Below are positions 17,945 to 27,043 of a stretch of DNA of 64,000 nt, piece by piece. The DNA lies in NCBI RefSeq assembly GCF_001667315.1, contig NZ_LZHT01000106.1, positions 1 to 64,000 of the forward strand. Reading direction: 5' to 3'. How positions within the stretch are numbered: the first letter of the stretch is position 1; every line of letters begins with the position of its first letter. The notes beneath the pieces are model-generated. The model saw only the letters and a program-made list of their open reading frames with translations, ran no database searches and was not told the origin of the DNA. The position numbers and the translations under genes are program-made. The stretch is from Mycobacterium sp. 852002-10029_SCH5224772 (lineage in GTDB: Bacteria > Actinomycetota > Actinomycetes > Mycobacteriales > Mycobacteriaceae).

Positions 17945-20551
17945 GTGAGGATTGCTGTCACCGGGGCCAGCGGGGTGCTCGGCCGCGGCCTCGCCGTGCG
18001 GCTGCTCACCCAGGGCCACGATGTCGTCGGCATCGCCCGTCACCGCCCCGAAAGCTGGCCGAGCGCAGCCGACTTCGTCGACGCCGATATCCGTGATGCG
18101 GCCGCGGTCGACCGCGCCCTGGCCGGCGCCGAAGTCGTCGCGCACTGCGCATGGGCGACGAGTCGCGGACACGACGACCCCATCAGTCGCCAGGTCAACA
18201 TCGGCGGCACCCGCAACGTGCTCGACGCGATGGCCGGGACCGGGTCCAGGCGGATCGTTTTCGCGTCGTCGGCGCACGTTTACGGCGGGGGAGATACGCC
18301 GAAGACCGAAGATGACGCCATAACTCCGGTGAGCGTTGATGGCCAATTCAAGGCCCGGGCCGAACACTTGCTTGCGGAATCGGGCGTGGAATGGATCGCG
18401 ATCCGCTCCGCGCTGATCCTCGGCCGAAGCGTCGACAACTGGGTGCGTCGGCTGTTGGCGCTACCGGCGTTTCCCACCCGGTCGGGTGACCGCCGCATGC
18501 AGGTCGTCCACCTCGACGACGCGCTGCGGCTATTCAACCGGGCGATCGTGGAAGCTGGAATCGACAGCGGCCCGGTAAATCTCGCCGCTCCCGGGGAGGT
18601 GACCCTCCGGCAGATCGCCGCGACGCTCCACCGCCCGGTCGTGCGGGTGGGCTTCGCGCCGGCGGAGCTGCAACTGGCGCAGGGTGCTCCACTCATGGAC
18701 ATCTCACGGTTGCGCCAAGAGTGGGGATTCCGGTCGGCGTGGGAATCCGGCGAATGTGTCGACGATTTTGCGCTGGCGGTGCGCGGCCGGCTAACGGTGG
18801 GCAAGCGGGTGGTATCGCTGCCCTGGCGGCTGGCCAACATCCAGGACCTCCCTGCGGTCGACGCGCCGAGCAACGACGGGGTGAAACCCAATTTGGCGGG
18901 CGCAGCGGGAGATAACGGGGAATTCGACACACCCATCGACCCTCGCTTTCCCACGTTCCTGGCCACGAACTTGTCCGAGGCGCTCCCCGGCCCGTTCTCG
19001 CCGGCGTCGGCGTCGGCGACGGTGCGCGGACTGCGGGCCAGCGCCGTGTGCGTCGCCGAGCGGTTACGGCCCGGGGGGATGATCCAGCGCGAAATTGCGA
19101 TGCGCATGGTCGCGGTGTTCGCCCACCGGCTGTACGGCGCCATCACGACCGCGCACTTCATGGCTGAGACGGTGCCTTTCGTGAAGCCGACGACGGTGGT
19201 GAGCAGCAGCGGGTTCTTCGGCCCGAGCATGGCGGCCCTGCCGATCTTCGGTGAGGAGCGTCCACGCTCCGACACCAGCCGTATCCGAAGGCGACTGCGG
19301 ACCATACGCAACATCGGGGTATTCGGCGTCAACCTGATCGGTCTGTCGGCGGGCGCGCCACTGGACACCCGCGAATTCGTTGCAGATGTCGATCGCCTGG
19401 AGCGCTTGACCGATGGCGATCTGACCCGGCTCGACGATCGTCGGTTGCTGAGCCTCATCTCGTTGGCGCGGGACCAGGTGGTGCACGGCTGGGTGCTGGC
19501 GGCCGGCTCATTCCTGTTGTGTGCGGCGTTCAATGTGTTGCTGCGCGGTTTGTGTGGGCGAGACACCGCCGCGCCCGCCGGACCGGAATTGGTCAGCGCG
19601 CGTTCGGTCGAGGCGATGCAGCGGCTGGTGCTCGCCGCGCAGCGCGATCCCAAAGTGACGGCGCTGCTGGCAGAACCGGGGGACCGGCTGGACAAGCTGG
19701 CGGTCGAGGCACCGGAATTCCATGCCGCGCTGCGGGCCGAGCTGGCGCTGATCGGGCATCGTGGTCCGGCCGAGCTCGAGATGCTGTCAACCAGCTACGC
19801 CGACGATCCTGAGTTGCTGGTCCGGATGGTGACCAGGGCGATGAGCGCGCCGGCCGCGCCGGAGCCGCAGCGCACCCGGATTCCATTGCGGGCCAAGCCT
19901 ATTGCGGCGCTGGCCACGCAGCAACTGCGGGACCGCGAAGTCCGCCGCGACAAAGTGGTGCGGGCGAACTGGGTGCTGCGAACTCTGCTGCGCGAGTATG
20001 GGCGTAGGGCCGTCGAGACGGGCGTCTTCGACGCCGCCGATGACGTCTTCTATCTGCTTGTCGACGAGCTCGATTCGCTACCGGCGAATGTCGGGGGCGT
20101 GGTGGCCCGGCGCCGGGAGGAACAACGCCGCCTGGTCGTGGTGGCTCCGCCGACGGTGTTCAGCGGAAGCTGGCAGCCAACCGCGGCCTCGTCACCCGCG
20201 CTTGCCGGCGGGGATAGCCTGCGCGGGGTCGGGGTGTGCGGCGGACGGGTTCGCGGACGGGTACGCATCGTGCGCCCCGATACCATCGACGAGCTACAGC
20301 CCGGCGAGATCCTCGTTGCGGAGGTCACCGACGTCGGATACACCGCGGCGTTCTGCTATGCCGCGGCGGTGGTGACCGAACTGGGCGGCCCGATGTCACA
20401 CGCCGCCGTGGTGGCGCGCGAATTTGGTTTCCCCTGTGTGGTCGACGTTCAGGGCGCCACTCGGGTGTTACCGCCGGGCGCGCTTGTCGAAGTCGACGGC
20501 AGCACGGGGGAGATCAGAGTGCTCGACGCCAAAGATACGCTACCGAGCTAG
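17945..20551 (+). CDS. Extended SDR fused to a PEP-utilising swivelling-His domain (Rv2047c-like)
   Basis: An 868-residue protein of uncertain function. Residues 1 to about 300 form an extended-SDR/epimerase domain with the NAD motif TGASGVLGRG near residue 7. A central helical region (about 480-770) resembles the middle part of rifampicin phosphotransferase and PEP synthase, with GHRGPAELEM and DAADDVFYLLVDEL. The C-terminus (about 775-865) is a swivelling phosphohistidine domain with GGPMSHAAVVAREFG, putative phospho-His819. No ATP-grasp domain is present, so the usual source of the phosphate is missing. It sits 76 bp downstream of pks12 on the same strand, with the MIRU-like repeat between. 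This linkage also occurs in M. tuberculosis and suggests a role in finishing the Pks12 product (reductive release or phosphorylation), which is inference. Confidence 0.8.
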   Translation: MRIAVTGASGVLGRGLAVRLLTQGHDVVGIARHRPESWPSAADFVDADIRDAAAVDRALAGAEVVAHCAWATSRGHDDPISRQVNIGGTRNVLDAMAGTGSRRIVFASSAHVYGGGDTPKTEDDAITPVSVDGQFKARAEHLLAESGVEWIAIRSALILGRSVDNWVRRLLALPAFPTRSGDRRMQVVHLDDALRLFNRAIVEAGIDSGPVNLAAPGEVTLRQIAATLHRPVVRVGFAPAELQLAQGAPLMDISRLRQEWGFRSAWESGECVDDFALAVRGRLTVGKRVVSLPWRLANIQDLPAVDAPSNDGVKPNLAGAAGDNGEFDTPIDPRFPTFLATNLSEALPGPFSPASASATVRGLRASAVCVAERLRPGGMIQREIAMRMVAVFAHRLYGAITTAHFMAETVPFVKPTTVVSSSGFFGPSMAALPIFGEERPRSDTSRIRRRLRTIRNIGVFGVNLIGLSAGAPLDTREFVADVDRLERLTDGDLTRLDDRRLLSLISLARDQVVHGWVLAAGSFLLCAAFNVLLRGLCGRDTAAPAGPELVSARSVEAMQRLVLAAQRDPKVTALLAEPGDRLDKLAVEAPEFHAALRAELALIGHRGPAELEMLSTSYADDPELLVRMVTRAMSAPAAPEPQRTRIPLRAKPIAALATQQLRDREVRRDKVVRANWVLRTLLREYGRRAVETGVFDAADDVFYLLVDELDSLPANVGGVVARRREEQRRLVVVAPPTVFSGSWQPTAASSPALAGGDSLRGVGVCGGRVRGRVRIVRPDTIDELQPGEILVAEVTDVGYTAAFCYAAAVVTELGGPMSHAAVVAREFGFPCVVDVQGATRVLPPGALVEVDGSTGEIRVLDAKDTLPS

Positions 20552-20695
20552 CGTCCTGAGTCAGAAGTGCGGAACCGGTGCGGTTTGGCGTTCTGAGGCC
20601 GACAGGACTGGGTCGAATGTGGGGATTAGGTGCGAATTGCCTTCGTTTTTCATCCATATCCCACACGTTCGGTGAGCCGCAGCGCCTTTCAAGCG
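20548..20695. repeat. Intergenic repeat copy A (about 150 bp)
   Basis: The sequence starting with CTAG at the stop codon of the SDR/PEP gene is clearly related to the sequence starting at the gluconokinase stop (45121). Shared blocks are CTAGCGTCCT, TGCGGA-CCGG, GGTTTGGCG, TGAGGCCG, TTAGGT-CGAATT and TCGGTGA-CCGCA, in the same order with small gaps. Copy A ends shortly before the convergent P450 gene. I found no third copy in the window. Confidence 0.7.
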
Positions 20696-20713
20696 AACTA
20701 ACGACTCATCGCG

Positions 20714-21940
20714 CTAGTCGAATTCGATGTGCAAACGGGTGGGGCCGCTCATGCCGAGAAGTGGTCGCCAGGGCGGTGTTTCGGTGCACCGTGGGTTCGG
20801 CAGGCGGCGTGAGAGAATCTTGAGCGCTTCGGAGAGTTCTCGCCTCGCAAGGTTTGCGCCCAGGCAGTAATGAGCTCCACCGCCGAAGGTCAAGATGGGC
20901 GGCGGATCGTTGCGCGTGATGTCGAAACGCGCGGGGTCGTCGTAGATAGACGGGTCTCGATTGGCTGCATAGGTGTTCACGATGATGAACGTGCCGGCCG
21001 GGAATGTGTACTCGCCGACCGCGACGTCGTCGGTCACGCTGCGCAGGGTGCTGCACATCGACGGGGAGTGGCGCATGGTTTCTTCGACGGCATTCATTCC
21101 GAGCTCCGGATTGTCGCGGAGCAACACCCACTGCTCTGGGTGCTCGCACAATACCTGCATCGAGGCCCCCAATTGCGTTCGGGTGGTGTCGGTTCCGGCT
21201 AGTAGGATGCTGAACGCCAGCATCCGCACTTCACCGGCATCGAGGCGGTCACCGCGATCCTCCGCCCGGATGAGTTCGGAGAGTAGGTCGTTTGTCAGCG
21301 CCTTACGCCGATCAGCGATCATCTCGTCGACGTATTCATCAAAAGCATCCCAGGCCTTCAGAACCTTTGGCTCCTCTTCGGCGAGATTGCAATCGAAGCT
21401 GACCACTTTGAAGATGTCCTCGGCCCATTTCGAGAACAGCTGCCAATCTTCCCGTGGCGCGCCTAGCAGAGCGCAAATGACTGGAATAGGGTAGGGTCGC
21501 GCGATTTGCTCGACAAACTCACAACTGCCCTCCGCGACAACGGCATCGGTGAGTTCATTGATGACGGCATGGATGGTTCCGTCCATGCCCGCGGTTGCCC
21601 GGGGCGTAAATGCCCTCGACACCAGGCTGCGCAACCGACGATGTTCGGGGCCGTTCATGCACAGGATGCTGGCAACGACGCGATCCCATAGCTCACCTGA
21701 CGTCACGCCGTGAGCGGTGAGGTGAATACCTGGAGGAATTACGAAACGCGGGTCGCCGAGCACGGTTCGAGCAAGTTCGTAGGAGAGCACCTCCGGGCCG
21801 ACCGGACCCAGCGCGATCGGCGCCACCTGCTGAGCAGCCCGAAATTGTGGATAGATTTCCTGAGGCGTGTCGGTGACGTCGTAGTTCAGTACCGGTAGAT
21901 CAGCGTCGAAGACACTCGGCTTTGCGGTGCCGATGGTCAT
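20714..21940 (-). CDS. Cytochrome P450 (last gene of accessory operon)
   Basis: A 408-residue soluble bacterial P450 monooxygenase. The I-helix motif LLAGTDTTRTQ (oxygen activation), the K-helix EETMR and the heme-binding loop FGGGAHYCLGANLAR with the axial cysteine are all present, so it should be active. It is closely related to the P450 at 24744-25976; the N-termini, heme loops and C-terminal LGMSGPT motifs are nearly the same, so it probably arose by duplication. Electrons must come from a ferredoxin and reductase elsewhere, as none is encoded nearby. The ATG at 21940 has the ribosome site GGGAG. It follows an NAD(P)-dependent reductase-like gene by 92 bp. The coding DNA is less GC-rich than neighbouring core genes. 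Substrate unknown. Confidence 0.9.
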   Translation of the reverse strand: MTIGTAKPSVFDADLPVLNYDVTDTPQEIYPQFRAAQQVAPIALGPVGPEVLSYELARTVLGDPRFVIPPGIHLTAHGVTSGELWDRVVASILCMNGPEHRRLRSLVSRAFTPRATAGMDGTIHAVINELTDAVVAEGSCEFVEQIARPYPIPVICALLGAPREDWQLFSKWAEDIFKVVSFDCNLAEEEPKVLKAWDAFDEYVDEMIADRRKALTNDLLSELIRAEDRGDRLDAGEVRMLAFSILLAGTDTTRTQLGASMQVLCEHPEQWVLLRDNPELGMNAVEETMRHSPSMCSTLRSVTDDVAVGEYTFPAGTFIIVNTYAANRDPSIYDDPARFDITRNDPPPILTFGGGAHYCLGANLARRELSEALKILSRRLPNPRCTETPPWRPLLGMSGPTRLHIEFD

Positions 21941-22032
21941 GATGTCTCCCTTGTGAGAATTCGCAGCGGTAGTCGGGGCACGGCGCTAGTCGGAAAGGGC
22001 CAGCTGATTTCGGGATCTAGCCAGCACGCCAT

Positions 22033-23112
22033 CTATTTGAAACTCATTACGCCGCGCGGAAGCGTCAGCGGCAAGTCGTTGTATGTCGCGATGCCTGGCG
22101 CAGCTGCGACCACGGCAGTAACCGCATTGACAGCGGGCAAGGCCGTGATAATCATGCCCAGCACCATGAAGTCGGCCAGGGTTTCGAACGGGAAGTCCGG
22201 TGGTGGGAGTAGTTGGATCGAGGTCTTGACCGTGGGTTGTCCTTGGACTTCCAGTTCATACCCCATGGTGTCCATCTTCCAGTCGGGGTCCAACGTCTGA
22301 CCCTTGCGCCACCTGACGCGGATCTCGACGACGTCGCGGTCGCCGACGAACCCTCGCCAGCGCGCGTCTATTCCTGCAACACAGCCCTTTTCAATTCTCC
22401 ACGGACCGGGAAGATCGAGGTCCTCTGTGGTTTGCGCGTATTCGGCTTCGCATCGCACGTCATCAAGCTCGATACCCAACGCGTCGGCCATCATCAGTAA
22501 TGCCTCGCGGAATACCCGTGTGCCTTCCGCCGTCATCGCCTGCAGGTCTGGGTTGTCGATGGGTTGACCGAAGCCCGCAGGCATTTCGGTTGCCGGCGAG
22601 TCGTACAGGGTGCTGTCTCCGGACTCAGTGATCGTGATCTTGTCAACCCGATCGCAGATCGTGGATGACATGACGGCCATCATCTCGACAAATCCCGGGT
22701 TGATGCCGCTGCCGAAGATGGTCGAGCCACCGCGCTCACATGCGTCGATGATGCGGTCACGACCTTCGCCGAAGGAGTGACCGGTGATGAAGGCGGCCGT
22801 CGTTACCACGTTGATCCCAGCCGAGAGTAGGCGGACGAGAAGGTCGACATCCGGCCACATCGGGTTGTAGATGACGCAGTCGGGCTGCAACGCAATGAGC
22901 GCATCGACGTCGTCGGTCGCCGTTACGCCAAGCGGCTCGATGCCGGCCAACTCGCCGATGTCGCGGCCGACCTTGTCGGGCGACCAGGCGTAGCACCCGA
23001 CCAGTTCGAATGTGGGGTTCGAGGCGACCGCCCGCACTGACCGTTTGCCGACGCTCCCGGTGGTCCACTGAACAACCCGAAGGGGGGACTGCTCGCTATG
23101 CCTCAACGTCAC
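22033..23112 (-). CDS. Dihydrodipicolinate reductase-like NAD(P)-dependent oxidoreductase
   Basis: A 359-residue member of the family often annotated as dihydrodipicolinate reductase N-terminal or NAD(P)H-dependent amine dehydrogenase. The nucleotide-binding start VVQWTTGSVGKRSVRA (near residue 13) is followed by CYAWSPDKVGRD, and a conserved GSGINPGF motif lies mid-protein. It is a paralogue of 25991-27043, with the same motifs throughout, and more distantly of 31960-33063 and 34735-35817. Start GTG 23112 is preceded by GGAAGG. It is followed by a P450, repeating the reductase-P450 order found at 27043-24744. It probably reduces or oxidises a carbonyl or imine intermediate of the pathway; the substrate is unknown. 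Confidence 0.85.
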   Translation of the reverse strand: MTLRHSEQSPLRVVQWTTGSVGKRSVRAVASNPTFELVGCYAWSPDKVGRDIGELAGIEPLGVTATDDVDALIALQPDCVIYNPMWPDVDLLVRLLSAGINVVTTAAFITGHSFGEGRDRIIDACERGGSTIFGSGINPGFVEMMAVMSSTICDRVDKITITESGDSTLYDSPATEMPAGFGQPIDNPDLQAMTAEGTRVFREALLMMADALGIELDDVRCEAEYAQTTEDLDLPGPWRIEKGCVAGIDARWRGFVGDRDVVEIRVRWRKGQTLDPDWKMDTMGYELEVQGQPTVKTSIQLLPPPDFPFETLADFMVLGMIITALPAVNAVTAVVAAAPGIATYNDLPLTLPRGVMSFK

Positions 23113-23180
23113 GGTCGGGCCTTCCTTGGAGTCGGTTCATTGGTTTCATCGGTGATCAACCCGCAACGGCGGTGCCACGG

Positions 23181-24203
23181 TCACGATGTCTCCTGGTCGT
23201 GGAGCTGGGTTTGTCTCGCGAGTGGCTCGCGAATGCTTTTGGCTCGCAACGGTTCGAGTGGGTGATAGGGCTTCAGCACCGCGCCGAGTTGGGCCGCACC
23301 GGTAGGTCCGGCGGGTAATTCGCCCGGGTCCGGGATCATCGTCGCCGTGTTCTTGTCCGCGATCGTCGAGAGGTTGTCCCGCACTTTCTCGGCGGTGAGA
23401 TCGGTATCGGTGTATCCCGCCGTCTGGCCGAAAACGCGAAAGCCGATGTTTCCGGCGGCGGCTTCGAGGTTGGCTCCGGAGAGCTCACAACACCGGTGAG
23501 ATAGGTACGCGACAGCTGGCGAGACCAGCTTGGTAGGGAAGTGGTTTTCCATCAATTCGGTGAACGGTGACGTCTCATTGAAGTGGCGGATCGCGGTAGT
23601 GTTGGCGGCCGGTCCCAATGCATTGACCTTGATCCCCAATTCCGCACCCTCCACGGCCAACCCGCGGGTCAATCCGAAAATGCCGCTCTTGGCCGCACCG
23701 TAGATAGAGAGCTTCTCGATCCCGAACATCGCGCCGGACGTGGTGTTCACGATCCGTCCGTACCCTGCCTCGCGCATGTGCGGCCACGCCGCCCGGCACA
23801 TCCATACGGTGCCCATCAGGTGCACGTCGATGATGTTGCGGATGTCGGCACTAGAGATCTCGTCGAAACGCGCCATGAAGCAGACACCGGCGTTATTCAC
23901 CAGGATGTCCAGCCGTCCCCAGGTGTCCAGTGCGGTTGTGACTACTTTGCGCGCGTCTTCTTCCTCGGCGACGCTGTGCAGATCGGGAACCGCCTCGCCG
24001 CCGGCAGCGAGAATCTCTTCAACGACCTGCTCTGCGTTCGCCCGCATGATCCCCCGCCCGTCGGGACCGACACCAAGGTCGTTGACCACCACTTTGGCTC
24101 CCCGCTCGGCGAGCAGGGTGGCGTGGGAGCGGCCCAGACTTGGGTCCTGGCCGCCAGCGCCAGTAACGATGGCGACTTGGCCGTCGAACCGAAGTTCACT
24201 CAT
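23181..24203 (-). CDS. Short-chain dehydrogenase, 17beta-HSD4/hydroxyacyl type
   Basis: A 340-residue SDR. The cofactor motif is the long form VTGAGGQDPSLGRSHA near residue 13, followed by VVVNDLGVG, NNAG, the catalytic serine in NTTSG and YGAAK with the catalytic tyrosine and lysine. A C-terminal extension of about 80 residues beyond the SDR core resembles proteins acting on bulky hydrophobic substrates such as 3-hydroxyacyl-CoA or steroid rings. The ATG has the ribosome site AGGAG. It lies within the minus-strand operon, between the VOC gene and a reductase-like gene. It likely oxidises an alcohol made by one of the P450s, which is inference. Confidence 0.88.
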   Translation of the reverse strand: MSELRFDGQVAIVTGAGGQDPSLGRSHATLLAERGAKVVVNDLGVGPDGRGIMRANAEQVVEEILAAGGEAVPDLHSVAEEEDARKVVTTALDTWGRLDILVNNAGVCFMARFDEISSADIRNIIDVHLMGTVWMCRAAWPHMREAGYGRIVNTTSGAMFGIEKLSIYGAAKSGIFGLTRGLAVEGAELGIKVNALGPAANTTAIRHFNETSPFTELMENHFPTKLVSPAVAYLSHRCCELSGANLEAAAGNIGFRVFGQTAGYTDTDLTAEKVRDNLSTIADKNTATMIPDPGELPAGPTGAAQLGAVLKPYHPLEPLRAKSIREPLARQTQLHDQETS

Positions 24204-24261
24204 GGCACTCCTTAGACGACTTGTGTGAGAGCGGGATTGGTACGTGACATCTTTTAGCCCC

Positions 24262-24681
24262 TCACGGCAGGTTGGTCGACAGGAAAGTCAGTGGTAAGCC
24301 GAACACCGACAAGTCGATCTCATCGAGATAGTTGCCGTCGCCCTCGAAGCCTTGCCGGAAGCGGGTGGTCGAGCCATAGCGCTCGGCAATGGTTTCTGCC
24401 TCCGACGCTCCGGGTACTTGGAGCACTACCGTGAAAATGCCATTGCCGTGACTCGCCAGGAAGTCGGTTACCGACGTCGCAACTTCAGCTGTAGAGCCCG
24501 GGTTCGGGCTGATCAGCTCGATGCCTCGATTCCAATCCAGAAGCACGCGGATCCCGAGTTCGTCGAGCTCGACCTTTTCGAAGCTGAAGCCCAACTCGGA
24601 CAGCAATTGTCCTACGGCGTCATGTTGTTCGCGTGACACGGCGAACACGACGTGATGCAACCGCGACGATGAATCATTCAT
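24262..24681 (-). CDS. VOC/glyoxalase superfamily protein
   Basis: A 139-residue protein of the vicinal oxygen chelate fold. It begins RLHHVVFAVSREQHDAV, typical of the first beta-alpha-beta-beta-beta unit with a possible metal-binding histidine, and has a second half with IELISPNPG and GIFTVVLQV. Such proteins include glyoxalases, epimerases and ring-cleaving enzymes, but also binding proteins, so the reaction cannot be named. The ATG at 24681 has a strong ribosome site (GGAGGT) nine bases upstream, and this start removes an arginine-rich out-of-family extension that an upstream start would add. It lies between a P450 and an SDR in the operon. Confidence 0.75.
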   Translation of the reverse strand: MNDSSSRLHHVVFAVSREQHDAVGQLLSELGFSFEKVELDELGIRVLLDWNRGIELISPNPGSTAEVATSVTDFLASHGNGIFTVVLQVPGASEAETIAERYGSTTRFRQGFEGDGNYLDEIDLSVFGLPLTFLSTNLP

Positions 24682-24743
24682 CTGCGACCTCCGGGCAGAA
24701 TTGAGAGAGGGGTCGGGGAGACGGACGACGCGGCCCGGGCGGG

Positions 24744-25976
24744 TCATCGCGGGCCGAACTCGATGGGCAGGGTTGTCGGTCCGCTCATGCCGAGCATCGG
24801 TTTCCACGGCGCCGGCCCGACGCGTCGGGCGTCGGGCATCCGGCAGGACAGGATCCTGAGCCCTTCAGCGAGCTCGAGCCTGGCGAGGTTTGCGCCGAGG
24901 CAGTAGTGCACGCCGCCACCGAAGGTCAATATCGCCGGGGCCCCCTTGCGGGAGATGTCGAAGCGCTCGGGATCCTGGTAGGTGGCGGGATCACGGTTGG
25001 CGGCAAAGGAATTCACAAAAATGTAAGTATCCTTGGGGAAGGTGTATCCGCCTAACTCGACGTCCTCGTTCACGGTACGGACCGTATTGCACACGGCGGG
25101 TGAGTGTCGCATGCTCTCCTCGACCGCAGACATGGCGAGTTCGGGATGCTCGCGTAGCAACGCCCATTGTTCGGGGTGATCGAGCAGCACCTGCACGGAA
25201 GCGGCCACCTGATTGCGGGTGGTATCCGTTCCCGCGAGCAATAATCCGGCCGCCGTCATACGCAGTTCGTCGGCGCTGAGGCGGTCGCCATCGTCCTCGG
25301 CACGAATGAGATTGGAGAGCAGATCGTCAGTCAGATGGTGTCGTCGTTCGGCGACCATCTCGTCGACATAGAGGTCGAGTTCGGCCCAGCCCCGAAGGAC
25401 GGAGGGCATTTCTTCGACCAGATTCACCGAGAAGTTGACCATCTTGAAGATGGCTTCGGCCCATCGTTCAAAGTGTGTCCAATCCGCGCGTGGCGCACCG
25501 AGAAGGGCGCAGATGATGGGAATGGGATAGTGCCTAGCGATATCGGTGACGATGTCACAGCGGCCCGCGGCGGCAACGCCGTCGATCAGCTCGTTGATCA
25601 CGTCGCCGATCGTTTCGTCCAGACGTGCGATTGCCCGCGGCGTGAACGCCCTTGATACCAGGGTGCGCAGCCGATGGTGTTCGGCGCCTTCCGCGCAGAT
25701 GATGCTCCCGACGACCCTGTCCCAGAGTGGTCCTGAGGTCACTCCCTGCGCGCTCAGATGAAGGCCGGGTGGGACCACGAATCGGGTGTCGCGCAAAAGA
25801 TTTCGGCATAGGTCGTAAGAGAGCACTTCGGGACCGAGCGGCCCGATGGCGATCGGTGCCCGCTGCTGTGCCGCTCGAATCCGGTCGCGGACCGCGTGCG
25901 GCGATTCGGTCACCTCATACTCGAGAGCCGGAAGTCCTGCCTCGAAGATGTTGGGCGCATCGGTGGCGGTGGTCAC
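24744..25976 (-). CDS. Cytochrome P450, paralogue of 20714-21940
   Basis: A 410-residue P450 with I-helix LLAGTDTTRNQ, K-helix EESMR and heme loop FGGGVHYCLGANLAR. The chosen start is GTG 25976 with the ribosome site AAAGGA upstream; it gives an N-terminus matching the paralogue. It follows the reductase-like gene 25991-27043 by 14 bp, so the reductase-P450 pair is a unit that occurs twice in the operon. It is predicted to be a cytosolic monooxygenase hydroxylating a hydrophobic substrate. No dedicated ferredoxin is visible nearby. Confidence 0.9.
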   Translation of the reverse strand: MTTATDAPNIFEAGLPALEYEVTESPHAVRDRIRAAQQRAPIAIGPLGPEVLSYDLCRNLLRDTRFVVPPGLHLSAQGVTSGPLWDRVVGSIICAEGAEHHRLRTLVSRAFTPRAIARLDETIGDVINELIDGVAAAGRCDIVTDIARHYPIPIICALLGAPRADWTHFERWAEAIFKMVNFSVNLVEEMPSVLRGWAELDLYVDEMVAERRHHLTDDLLSNLIRAEDDGDRLSADELRMTAAGLLLAGTDTTRNQVAASVQVLLDHPEQWALLREHPELAMSAVEESMRHSPAVCNTVRTVNEDVELGGYTFPKDTYIFVNSFAANRDPATYQDPERFDISRKGAPAILTFGGGVHYCLGANLARLELAEGLRILSCRMPDARRVGPAPWKPMLGMSGPTTLPIEFGPR

Positions 25977-25990
25977 TTGCGCACGTCCTT

Positions 25991-27043
25991 TCAGTTGCGC
26001 GCCAGTACTCCGCGCGGAAGCAGCAGGGACAGGTTGTTGTAGGTGACGATGCCGGGGGGCGCGGCGACCACGGCGGGTATCGCGGTGATCGCCGGCATGG
26101 CGGTGATGGTCAATCCGAGCATGATGTAGTCGTCGATCGATTGGCCTTGAAAGTCCGCTGGCGGCTCGAAACTCAGGGTGCTCTTGATCGTTGGCCGGCC
26201 CTCCACCGTCACGGTGTAACCGAAAGTCGTCGACCAAGCCGGTTCCAGGAATTGACCTTTGGTCCACACGCCGCGAACCTCGACCACCTCGCGCGCAGCA
26301 AAAATTCCCTTCCACCGGACGTCGATGCCAGCGACGCAACCCTGCTTGATGGTCCAGTCGCCAGGCAGCACTAGATCCTCTGTGGTGTACGCATATTCGG
26401 CTTCACACCGGATGTCGTCGAGTTCGACTCCGAGAGCGTCGGCCATGAGCAGGACCGCCTCGCGGAAGATGCCAGATCCCTTCTCGGTGATCGCGTGCAG
26501 ATCAGGCTGGTCGATCGGATAGCCGAAACCCATCGGTATTTCCGTCGCCGGAGAGTTGTAAATGGTGGTGTCGAAGGATTCGACAATAGAGATTCGGTCC
26601 ACCCGGTCGGAGATACCGGCCGTGACGATCGCGAACAGCTCGATGAACCCCGGGTTGATGCCGCTACCGAAGATGGTCGAGCCCCCGCGCGCACATGCGT
26701 CGCTGATCCGTTCGCGGTCACGGCCCAGTTGGTGTCCCGTGATGAACTCAGATGTGGTCACGACGTTGATCCCCGCTTCGAGGATGCGGGTCACTTCATC
26801 GACACTGGCGAACATCGGGTTGTAGACAACGCAATCCGGCTCCAGGTTCAGTAGCGCATCGACGTCGTCGGTTGCCGGAATGCCCAAGGGTTTGATGCCG
26901 CACAGCTCACCGACATCACGGCCAACCTTGTCGGGAGACCATGCGTAGCAGCCGACGAGTTCCAGTAACGAATTCTCGGCGATCGCGTGGACTGACTTCT
27001 TGCCCACATTGCCGGTAGTCCACTGGACGACGCGATAGGTCAT
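25991..27043 (-). CDS. Dihydrodipicolinate reductase-like NAD(P)-dependent oxidoreductase
   Basis: A 350-residue paralogue of the protein at 22033-23112. It starts MTYRVVQWTTGNVGKKSV, with a Rossmann-type nucleotide site, CYAWSPDKVGRDVGELCG, and the conserved GSGINPGF. The ATG overlaps the stop of the preceding single-span membrane protein gene (ATGA), which shows tight translational coupling with the membrane-complex genes. The physical link between soluble oxidoreductases and the membrane proteins supports one pathway. The family includes 2,4-diaminopentanoate dehydrogenase, but the cofactor and substrate of this member are not determined by sequence. Confidence 0.85.
   Translation of the reverse strand: MTYRVVQWTTGNVGKKSVHAIAENSLLELVGCYAWSPDKVGRDVGELCGIKPLGIPATDDVDALLNLEPDCVVYNPMFASVDEVTRILEAGINVVTTSEFITGHQLGRDRERISDACARGGSTIFGSGINPGFIELFAIVTAGISDRVDRISIVESFDTTIYNSPATEIPMGFGYPIDQPDLHAITEKGSGIFREAVLLMADALGVELDDIRCEAEYAYTTEDLVLPGDWTIKQGCVAGIDVRWKGIFAAREVVEVRGVWTKGQFLEPAWSTTFGYTVTVEGRPTIKSTLSFEPPADFQGQSIDDYIMLGLTITAMPAITAIPAVVAAPPGIVTYNNLSLLLPRGVLARN

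Noticed and set aside
24682..24807. Longer VOC protein starting at 24807
   Set aside because: It would overlap the end of the P450 gene and lacks a ribosome site; ATG 24681 has GGAGGT.
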